A stretch of DNA of 9,586 nucleotides, from NCBI GenBank assembly GCA_013153755.1, contig JAADDU010000038.1, positions 1 to 9,586 on the forward strand, given 5' to 3'. The notes under the pieces were generated by a model that saw only the letters and a program-made list of their open reading frames with translations, made no database searches and was not told the origin of the DNA. Shown here piece after piece: positions 1-5,377 of the stretch. Source of the DNA: Campylobacterota bacterium (GTDB lineage Bacteria; Campylobacterota; Campylobacteria; Campylobacterales; Sulfurimonadaceae). Numbering within the stretch: the stretch's first letter is position 1; each line of letters starts with the position of its first letter. The translations under genes were made by a program, and so were the position numbers.

Positions 1-928
1 TAAGATAAACTTTTGCAAGTTCTCCTATATTTGCATCTGCAAAACCTACATATCTTGAAAGTTCTACTGCATCTAAATTTTCAAGATGTATTTTATTGAT
101 ATCTCTTAAAAGCTCTAAACTAAAAAGAGCAGGGGAGTGAGAGATATCGTCTATTTTAAACCATTTTATAGCATCTTGTAGAGTAAATATATCAGAAGGT
201 AGGTTGTTATTATTAATTGATATTAAATAATTTGATATGGCAGCTGGTAGATAACCTTCAGATAGAAGCCATTTGATACTAAAGTTATTTTTATCCTCAT
301 TTAGTAGGGGAGGGATATGAATATATTTTATCTTTTTACCATATCCTAAAGATGTTCTAATATATTCTTGCTTTAGAGTGTTGTTTGTATCTTCTTGCTC
401 ATCAACAACTAAAGATATATCATTAAGCATATCATCAACTGCAATTGCAAAATTTTGAGTAGGTTTTTTATCTTGATTAAGAATAATAAAGCTATCCACT
501 GCATCTAGTTTAGATTTGTTATCATCTGGTTTATTGATTCTTATAGTAAAGGGATTGGTGTTATCTATAACAAGTTCTGCTGGGAGATTTCTACAAGCAT
601 CATCATATGTATACTTTTTATTCATATTTTTAGCTTCTTGTTGCTTTTTATCCAAGTACTCTGAAGAACAAAAACAACTAAAAGCTTTTTTCTCGTGCAA
701 AAGTTGAAGTGCCATTGCTGAGTGAAAACGCATATTTTGACCATTATAAATTACTTGAGAATATTCTATATCAAATATAGCTAAAAGTTCTAATATATTT
801 TTATCTGTTTCCTCTATACTAATAAGAAAATCTTCTTTTTTTTGTTTTGAAATAATATAATTAAACAAAGCAATTCTTAAATCATTTATGTATATATCAC
901 CAGTCGAACTAGGTGCAAATCTTAGCAT
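1..928 (-). CDS. Glutamyl-tRNA synthetase-like protein lacking catalytic signatures (5' part, runs off left edge)
   Basis: My own translation from the ATG at 928-926 is open for 309 codons to the window edge. It follows the class I GluRS catalytic domain: RFAPS at residues 3-7, ALFNY at 20-24, a zinc-type C85-x-C87...Y108-x3-C112 motif, AVDDML near 163-168, and a WLLSEGYLP-like segment near 220-228 just after the place where KMSKS should be. The active site is broken. HIGH is replaced by Y13-I-N-D16. The usual RIEDTD is SIEETD (37-42). The region that normally reads RGEDH is DEQED (176-180). The KMSKR loop is missing, with only a short N-rich stretch at 210-217. Two other active-site loops also look shortened. 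There is no frameshift or stop, so this is not an ordinary pseudogene. AGGA at 938-935 sits 6 nt before the start. A GluRS fold is very likely; glutamylation activity is unlikely. The function is unknown: a tRNA-binding or regulatory paralog, or a decaying duplicate. The 3' end lies outside the window. Confidence 0.85.
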   Translation of the reverse strand, partial: MLRFAPSSTGDIYINDLRIALFNYIISKQKKEDFLISIEETDKNILELLAIFDIEYSQVIYNGQNMRFHSAMALQLLHEKKAFSCFCSSEYLDKKQQEAKNMNKKYTYDDACRNLPAELVIDNTNPFTIRINKPDDNKSKLDAVDSFIILNQDKKPTQNFAIAVDDMLNDISLVVDEQEDTNNTLKQEYIRTSLGYGKKIKYIHIPPLLNEDKNNFSIKWLLSEGYLPAAISNYLISINNNNLPSDIFTLQDAIKWFKIDDISHSPALFSLELLRDINKIHLENLDAVELSRYVGFADANIGELAKVYL

Positions 929-954
929 TAAAATTCCTAAAATATTTTTTTGTG

Positions 955-960
955 ATTTTA
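955..960 (-). promoter_or_regulatory. Candidate extended -10 promoter for the GluRS-like gene
   Basis: On the minus strand TAAAAT at 960-955 is preceded by TGT (963-961), giving an extended TGn -10 element. Transcription would start near 948, about 20 nt before the ATG and upstream of the AGGA ribosome site. No good -35 is visible, only T/A-rich DNA, which is common in this phylum. Read-through from the tRNA gene upstream is an alternative. Confidence 0.4.
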
Positions 961-1011
961 ACAGATTTTTGATTAATTAAAATGATTTTTTTGATAGTTT
1001 TATAAAAAAAG

Positions 1012-1086
1012 TGGTGACCCCAAGGAGACTTGAACTCCTGTAACATGGATGAAAACCATGGATCCTAACCGCTAGACGATGGGGCC
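1012..1086 (-). tRNA. tRNA-Glu (anticodon UUC)
   Basis: The minus strand folds as a complete 75-nt tRNA with encoded CCA. The acceptor stem is GGCCCCA (1086-1080) paired with TGGGGTC, containing one G-U pair. The D arm has the glutamate-type CGTCTAGCGGTTAGGAT run. The anticodon stem CATGG/CCATG encloses the loop TTTTCAT (1055-1049), whose anticodon TTC is at 1053-1051. The T arm is AGGAG-TTCAAGT-CTCCT. The discriminator base is A, followed by CCA at 1014-1012. A T-rich run follows directly on the minus strand and may help terminate or process the transcript. Confidence 0.97.
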
Positions 1087-1105
1087 ACTTTGTTGTTGAG
1101 CCGAA

Positions 1106-1111
1106 AGTATA
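1106..1111 (-). promoter_or_regulatory. Candidate -10 box for tRNA-Glu
   Basis: TATACT at 1111-1106 on the minus strand is 19 nt upstream of the mature tRNA 5' end, which would leave a short leader of roughly a dozen bases. The -35 region falls inside the A/T hairpin at 1111-1145 and has no good match to the consensus. Confidence 0.45.
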
Positions 1112-1145
1112 TAGATTTTTATCTTAAAAAAAGATAAAAATCTAT
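1111..1145 (-). terminator. 15-bp perfect inverted repeat after the response regulator gene; possible terminator
   Basis: The arms ATAGATTTTTATCTT (1111-1125) and AAGATAAAAATCTAT (1131-1145) are perfectly complementary around a 5-base loop (1126-1130). The repeat lies 23 nt past the stop codon of the response regulator and abuts the putative tRNA promoter. The stem is almost all A/T and is not followed by a clear U-run on either strand, so it is not a textbook rho-independent terminator. It could instead be an RNA-stabilising hairpin or an operator. Confidence 0.5.
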
Positions 1146-1168
1146 CATATTTATATAAATAGACTTAT

Positions 1169-1714
1169 CTATTCATAAAATCCACGAAGAGCTCTTATGA
1201 TAACAGCATTTTTAGAGATACTTTCTGCTTTTGCATTGTCGTTTACTAAATCATATAGATCTAAAGGTAAAGAGATAGAAAATGTTTTTGTTTCTATTTT
1301 TCTTTTTTTAGAAATCATTGTAACTATGTTTGTTAAAAGTTCAATTATTTTTTTAGTATCTATAGGTTTTTGGATAAAGCTATTTACTCCAACTTCTATA
1401 GACTCAGATATTTTTTCTATATCATTACTAGCAGAGATAACTATGATGATTTGAGAAGGATTTTTTTCACGAATTTTTCGTGATAACTCTATACCATCCA
1501 TACCGTCCATGATAATATCAACAAAAACAACATCAGGTTTTATCTTATTATAAGCCGTTAAAGCTTCTTCTCCATTAAAATAAGAAGAAACATCTGAAAA
1601 AAAGTTCTTAAAAGTAGAGCTTAAAAGCTCGTTTGTAACTTTTTCATCCTCAACAATCATAGCTGTAAGTTTTTTAGTTTGTTCAGTTAATTGAACTAAA
1701 TCAATATTTGCCAT
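1169..1714 (-). CDS. Response regulator: receiver domain fused to a ribbon-helix-helix DNA-binding domain
   Basis: The protein has 181 residues from the ATG at 1714. A GTG in the same frame at 1744 would add 10 residues, but AAGGGT at 1726-1721 is ideally placed for 1714 and the likely transcription start lies downstream of 1744. Residues 16-131 are a CheY-like receiver: acidic pair E22-D23, phosphoacceptor D66 in the motif FVDIIMDGMDG, switch residue S94, and K116-P117. After a short basic linker (KKRK, 136-139), residues 143-180 fit a CopG/Arc/MetJ ribbon-helix-helix: strand TFSISLP, helix DLYDLVNDNAKAE, then SKNAVIIRALRGFY. This predicts a phosphorylation-controlled dimeric DNA-binding regulator in the cytoplasm. 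No histidine kinase is present in the window, so its partner and targets are unknown. Confidence 0.88.
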   Translation of the reverse strand: MANIDLVQLTEQTKKLTAMIVEDEKVTNELLSSTFKNFFSDVSSYFNGEEALTAYNKIKPDVVFVDIIMDGMDGIELSRKIREKNPSQIIIVISASNDIEKISESIEVGVNSFIQKPIDTKKIIELLTNIVTMISKKRKIETKTFSISLPLDLYDLVNDNAKAESISKNAVIIRALRGFYE

Positions 1715-1720
1715 ATCAAT

Positions 1721-1726
1721 ACCCTT
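1721..1726 (-). promoter_or_regulatory. Ribosome binding site that fixes the response regulator start
   Basis: AAGGGT on the minus strand lies 6 nt before the ATG at 1714. It falls inside the extended frame that would begin at the GTG at 1744, which argues that the shorter protein is the real one. Confidence 0.7.
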
Positions 1727-1745
1727 TATGTTAAATAATATCACA

Positions 1746-1751
1746 ATTATA
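1746..1751 (-). promoter_or_regulatory. Candidate -10 box for the response regulator
   Basis: A perfect TATAAT at 1751-1746 on the minus strand predicts transcription starting near 1739 and a leader of about 25 nt. The -35 region (around TTTCAT, 1775-1770) is weak. The rest of 1752-1891 is AT-rich and contains nothing else I can support. Confidence 0.5.
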
Positions 1752-1891
1752 CAGACTTTTTAGTAACAAATGAAACTTTTTAGGAGACAAATAAGATACA
1801 TTATAGCTAGATTATAAGGAAAATAGGGTTTTCTAGGAGTTTGTTAAATTTACAAATTGTTTTAAAATATTATATTAATATATATTTATAA

Positions 1892-2104
1892 CTAAAAATC
1901 ATATTTTTTAAATTTTTCAAGCCAATCAGAATCAACTTCCATAGACTTCTCTTTTTGTGTTAAGAGCGAGTCTATAATTTGTAAAAGAGTATCATAATCC
2001 ATAAATTCTAATAGGTTTGGATTTATCTTTGTTGAGTTTTCATCATCATAAGAGTTTAAGAGGTTTTGAATATCATATATAAGTTCTTTTTTTTTATCAT
2101 CCAT
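1892..2104 (-). CDS. Small acidic protein of unknown function (70 aa)
   Basis: I do not recognise this protein. It is 70 residues long, highly charged and predicted helical, with heptad-like leucines (IYDIQNLLNSY; YDTLLQIIDSLL), a lysine-rich start, and a C-terminus ending WLEKFKKYDF. There is no signal peptide, membrane segment or cysteine, so it should be a soluble cytoplasmic protein. AAAGG at 2115-2111, 6 nt before the ATG, supports real translation. It lies 59 nt downstream of lpxD. It may share the ilvB-ilvH-lpxD transcript or use an A/T-rich -10-like TATATT at 2148-2143. Its composition fits a small adaptor-like or regulatory protein, but that is only an impression. Confidence 0.7.
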   Translation of the reverse strand: MDDKKKELIYDIQNLLNSYDDENSTKINPNLLEFMDYDTLLQIIDSLLTQKEKSMEVDSDWLEKFKKYDF

Positions 2105-2163
2105 AAGATACCTTTATGTATTTATTTAGAATTGGTTAACATAATATATATTCTCTTGAATAT

Positions 2164-3114
2164 TTATTTTAGAAGTCTAGAGATTTTAGATTGTAATTTT
2201 AGCCATGTTTTATGTTCCATAAGTGGAAAACCTGCATAAGTTTTACCAGCTTCTTTGATGCTTTTAGTTACACCACTTCTTGCTGCAAAAGTTGAAAAAG
2301 GTGCTATCTCTAAGTGACCAGCAGTTGCTGCTTGACCACCCATAACTACATTTCTTCCAAGTATTGAAGAACCTGCAAGACCTGATTGTGATACCATTAC
2401 ACTATACTCACCTATTTCACAATTATGCCCAATTTGGATAAGATTATCTATGCGACAACCTTTTTTTATGATAGTAGTTCCAAACACAGCTCTATCAACT
2501 GTAGTAGAGCTTCCTATCTCAACATCATCCCCAACAACTACATTTCCATTTTGGTATATCTTTTTATGTTCACCCATCTTATTTGTAGCAAAACCAAAAC
2601 CATCACTACCTATGGTTGTATTTGCATGGATAATACAATCATTTCCAACCTTACAATCTCTATAGATTACAACATTTGGATAAAGGATGGTATTATCCCC
2701 TATTACTGCATCCGCACCCACATAAACACCAGCCATGATAGTACAGTTTTTACCAACTTTAGCACCATTAGCTAACTCAGCTTTTAAAGACACCACACTA
2801 CCCTCACCCACTTGGGCTTTAGGCAAAGTTTCATCTTCTATGAGTGGTGCAAAATATTTAGATAATTTTGCCATCTCCCAATACGGTGCATCAACCACAA
2901 GAGCTTCACAACCATCAGGAACAAACTCTTTAGTTTTTTCATCAACTATGATAGCACCAGCACTCGAAGAGCTTATATCTTTTACATACTTAGAGTTTGA
3001 AACAAAAGAGAGCTGAGAGCTTGAAGCATCTTTTAAAGTGTTCATACTATCTATCTCTAAATCTTTACCACTAAACTCTGCACCAATTATCTTAGCTATC
3101 TCTTGAAGTTTCAT
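2164..3114 (-). CDS. lpxD: UDP-3-O-(3-hydroxyacyl)glucosamine N-acyltransferase
   Basis: This is the third enzyme of lipid A synthesis. It transfers a 3-hydroxyacyl chain from acyl carrier protein to the 2-amino group of UDP-3-O-acylglucosamine in the cytoplasm. Its 316 residues are slightly short of E. coli LpxD (341). Residues 1-98 form the N-terminal uridine-binding domain (LSFVSNSKY at 35-43). Residues 100-285 are a left-handed beta-helix of hexapeptide repeats (for example VGKNCTIMAGVYVGADAVIG). The family segment IGSDGFGFA is at 168-176, the catalytic histidine is H230 in LIQIGHNCEIG, and the conserved H267 lies in TAGHLEI. A short C-terminal helix ends the protein. The start is 16 nt after the ilvH stop, so it is almost certainly cotranscribed with ilvBH although the pathways are unrelated. 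Confidence 0.97.
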   Translation of the reverse strand: MKLQEIAKIIGAEFSGKDLEIDSMNTLKDASSSQLSFVSNSKYVKDISSSSAGAIIVDEKTKEFVPDGCEALVVDAPYWEMAKLSKYFAPLIEDETLPKAQVGEGSVVSLKAELANGAKVGKNCTIMAGVYVGADAVIGDNTILYPNVVIYRDCKVGNDCIIHANTTIGSDGFGFATNKMGEHKKIYQNGNVVVGDDVEIGSSTTVDRAVFGTTIIKKGCRIDNLIQIGHNCEIGEYSVMVSQSGLAGSSILGRNVVMGGQAATAGHLEIAPFSTFAARSGVTKSIKEAGKTYAGFPLMEHKTWLKLQSKISRLLK

Positions 3115-3130
3115 ACTCTTTTTACCTTTA

Positions 3131-3604
3131 CTATCTCTCTAGTGCAACTGCACCACTTCTTACTATCTCTTTAGGGTTATATCTTTGGATGATTTTTAAG
3201 AAGTTCTCAACCCTTTTTGGCTCATCTGCAACCATAGCTATGATAACATTGTCCCCAACATTTACTATTTTACCGTTGTATGCTTCACAAAGAGTATTTA
3301 TGTCAGTTATGTTCTCTGTAACAGGAAACTTAACTAAAGCCATCTCTTTTTCAACCAAATCAGCATGCTCATAAACTCTTAATACTGGGATAAGTTTATG
3401 AAGTTGTTTAGTGATTTGCTCTATAACTCTAACAGAACCAGATGTTGCAATAGTAAGTCTTGAGTACTTAGTATCTGGAATCGGAGCAACTGTAAGTGAA
3501 GTTATGTTGTACCCACGACCAGAAAAAAGGTCTGTTATGCGAGATAAAACACTAGCTTCATTTATAACAATAACAGAGATAACTCTTCTTTCTATCTTCT
3601 CCAT
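3131..3604 (-). CDS. ilvH: Acetolactate synthase small (regulatory) subunit
   Basis: This subunit binds and activates the large subunit IlvB and carries feedback control by branched-chain amino acids. Its 157 residues match the family size. An N-terminal ACT domain (about 6-80) contains RRVISVIV, LFSGRGYNITSLTVAP and EQITKQLHKLIPVLRV. A C-terminal ALS_ss domain (about 84-157) begins EKEMALVKF and ends near VRSGAVALER. The effector loop reads NEASVLSR: the glycine equivalent to E. coli IlvH G14 is a serine (S18), while N15 and N33 (E. coli N11 and N29) are kept. The ATG overlaps the ilvB stop by one base (TAATG), and AAGGAG lies just upstream, so the two subunits are probably translationally coupled for matched amounts. 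Confidence 0.97.
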   Translation of the reverse strand: MEKIERRVISVIVINEASVLSRITDLFSGRGYNITSLTVAPIPDTKYSRLTIATSGSVRVIEQITKQLHKLIPVLRVYEHADLVEKEMALVKFPVTENITDINTLCEAYNGKIVNVGDNVIIAMVADEPKRVENFLKIIQRYNPKEIVRSGAVALER

Positions 3605-5298
3605 TATTTCTCCTTTTTCTCTAATAACATCATATTGAACAAGCTTCCACCTGCTGGAACCATAGGCATAACATTCTCCATTCTATGTACTATAACTTCT
3701 ATAAATGCAACAACATTTTTCTCAACTGCATCTTTGAGTGCAGCATCAAACTCCTCTTTTGTGTGAACTCTGTAACCAATCCCTCCAAAAGCTTCTGAGA
3801 GTTTTACAAAGTCTGGTTGAACAGAAAGGTCTGTCTCAGAGTGTCTTTTATCGTAAAAAAGTGTTTGCCATTGGCGAACCATGCCCAAGAAGTTGTTGTT
3901 TAAGATTATATTTATAACTGGGATTTTTTTCTCAACCGCAGTCATAAGCTCTTGAACATTCATCAAAATTGAACCATCACCTGTAAAGTTTATGCTCACT
4001 TTATCTGGTGAAGCTACTTTTACACCCATAGCTGCTGGAAAACCATAACCCATAGTTCCAAGTCCACCAGAACTTGCAAACTGGCGAGGGCGAGTAAATG
4101 GGTAAAACTGAGCACTCCACATCTGATGCTGTCCAACATCTGTTGTGATATTTGCATCATCTCCTAAAAGCTCACCAACACGCTCTATAACCCACTGAGG
4201 TTTAAGTCTATCACTATCTTCATGATAAGTTAGTGGATGAAGTTGTGCAAAATCATTTACTGCATCTCTCCATGCACTATATTTTTGTGGATTTATATGT
4301 GAAGATAACTCCAACATATCTTTTACAACATTTTTAACATCACCAACTATTGGAAAGTCTGCATCTACAAGTTTTGAGATAGATGCAGGGTCGATATCTA
4401 CATGTATAACACCTGCATTTTTAGCAAACTCACTAAGTTTTCCTGTAACTCTATCATCAAATCTAGCACCAAGAGCTATAACCATATCGGTCTCACTCAT
4501 AGCCATATTTGCTGCATAACTTCCATGCATACCAAGCATACCAACTAGAAGTTCATCATCATAACTCAAAACACCTCTAGCCATAAATGTCTCAACTGCA
4601 GGGATACCTGTCTTTTTAACAAGTTCTCTTACCTCATAAGCTGCATTTGCATTGATGATACCACCACCAAGATAAAAAAGTGGTCTTTTAGATTTTGCTA
4701 TGGCATCTAATGCTTTTTTAATCTGACGAGGATTACCTTTTGTATGCGGTTTATATGTTTCTATATTTACATCTATAGAGTAATCAAATTCTGCTATCTC
4801 TGCTGTTACATCTTTTGGGATATCTACATGAACAGGACCAGGACGACCAGTTGATGCTATGTGAAATGCCTCTTTAAGTACACGAGGTAAATCTTTTGCA
4901 GATGTTACAAGGTAGTTGTGTTTTGTACAACTTCTACTGATACCCACTGCATCTATCTCTTGAAATGCATCTGTACCGATAAGACTCATAGGAACCTGCC
5001 CAGATATAACAACCAAAGGAACAGAATCCATATATGCATCTGCAAGTCCTGTTACTGCATTTGTAAAACCAGGACCACTTGTAATCATGGCAACACCAAC
5101 TTTTCCACTGGCTTTTGAATAACCCTCAGCAGCATGAACTGCTGCTTGTTCGTGTCTTGTCAAAATATGTTTAAAATCATTTTGTTTATAAATCTCATCA
5201 TAGACATTCATGATCGCTCCACCAGGGTAGCCAAATACTGTATCTACACCCTCTGCGATTAAAGCTTCAATGACCATCTGTGCGCCACTAATTTGCAT
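3604..5298 (-). CDS. ilvB: Acetolactate synthase large (catalytic) subunit
   Basis: This ThDP-, Mg- and FAD-dependent enzyme condenses two pyruvates to acetolactate (valine and leucine route) or pyruvate with 2-oxobutyrate to acetohydroxybutyrate (isoleucine route). Its 564 residues are typical. Domains in order are the ThDP pyrimidine-binding domain (1-165) with FGYPGGAIMNVYDE and catalytic E50 in LTRHEQAAVHAAEGY, the central FAD-associated domain (190-325) with ALGARFDDRVTGKL, and the ThDP pyrophosphate domain (370-540) with GDG at 440-442 and NNNFLGMVRQWQ from 467. The ATG at 5298 has AGGAGA 6 nt upstream. It is the first gene of an ilvB-ilvH-lpxD operon. The symbol ilvI would be equally acceptable. 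Confidence 0.97.
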   Translation of the reverse strand: MQISGAQMVIEALIAEGVDTVFGYPGGAIMNVYDEIYKQNDFKHILTRHEQAAVHAAEGYSKASGKVGVAMITSGPGFTNAVTGLADAYMDSVPLVVISGQVPMSLIGTDAFQEIDAVGISRSCTKHNYLVTSAKDLPRVLKEAFHIASTGRPGPVHVDIPKDVTAEIAEFDYSIDVNIETYKPHTKGNPRQIKKALDAIAKSKRPLFYLGGGIINANAAYEVRELVKKTGIPAVETFMARGVLSYDDELLVGMLGMHGSYAANMAMSETDMVIALGARFDDRVTGKLSEFAKNAGVIHVDIDPASISKLVDADFPIVGDVKNVVKDMLELSSHINPQKYSAWRDAVNDFAQLHPLTYHEDSDRLKPQWVIERVGELLGDDANITTDVGQHQMWSAQFYPFTRPRQFASSGGLGTMGYGFPAAMGVKVASPDKVSINFTGDGSILMNVQELMTAVEKKIPVINIILNNNFLGMVRQWQTLFYDKRHSETDLSVQPDFVKLSEAFGGIGYRVHTKEEFDAALKDAVEKNVVAFIEVIVHRMENVMPMVPAGGSLFNMMLLEKKEK

Positions 5299-5328
5299 GA
5301 AAAGTCTCCTCTTTTAAAAAATTCGCCT

Positions 5329-5334
5329 ATTATA
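5329..5334 (-). promoter_or_regulatory. Candidate -10 box for the ilvB-ilvH-lpxD operon
   Basis: TATAAT at 5334-5329 on the minus strand is preceded by a T-rich stretch and no recognisable -35. The predicted start is near 5322, leaving a leader of about 24 nt before ilvB. That is too short for a leader peptide and attenuator, so regulation by attenuation is unlikely if this promoter is the one used. Confidence 0.55.
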
Positions 5335-5354
5335 TAAAAAAAGAGATATATTTG

Positions 5355-5376
5355 AGGTTAAAAAAAGAGATAACCT
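5355..5376 (-). terminator. Weak inverted repeat after the WD40 gene
   Basis: AGGTTA (5355-5360) and TAACCT (5371-5376) form a 6-bp stem with a T-rich 10-base loop on the transcript, beginning immediately after the stop codon of the WD40 gene. It is short and poor in G/C, so it may terminate only partly and let some ilvA-operon transcript run into ilvB. Confidence 0.3.
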
Positions 5377-5377
5377 T

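Noticed and set aside
516..707. Plus-strand open frame within the GluRS-like gene
   Set aside because: It is antisense to a well-supported 309-codon minus-strand frame, has no ribosome site, and its hydrophobic translation is typical of a shadow frame.
1..928. Ordinary functional glutamyl-tRNA synthetase
   Set aside because: The HIGH and KMSKS signatures and the RGEDH-type segment are all absent, so I do not assign gltX although the overall alignment is clear.
1715..1744. Ten-residue N-terminal extension of the response regulator from GTG at 1744
   Set aside because: The Shine-Dalgarno at 1726-1721 serves the ATG at 1714, and the TATAAT at 1751-1746 would start transcription downstream of 1744.
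1860..1891. A/T-rich alternating stretch as a possible replication or regulatory element
   Set aside because: It is plain low-complexity intergenic AT sequence with no repeat period or DnaA-like box that I can support.
2425..2775. Plus-strand open frames across lpxD, the longest 116 codons
   Set aside because: They lie entirely opposite lpxD, whose catalytic and hexapeptide motifs are unmistakable; low-complexity I/T/S/C-rich translations indicate shadows.
5299..5377. Leader peptide and attenuator ahead of ilvB
   Set aside because: The predicted leader is about 24 nt, and no short frame rich in Ile, Val or Leu codons or competing hairpins is present.
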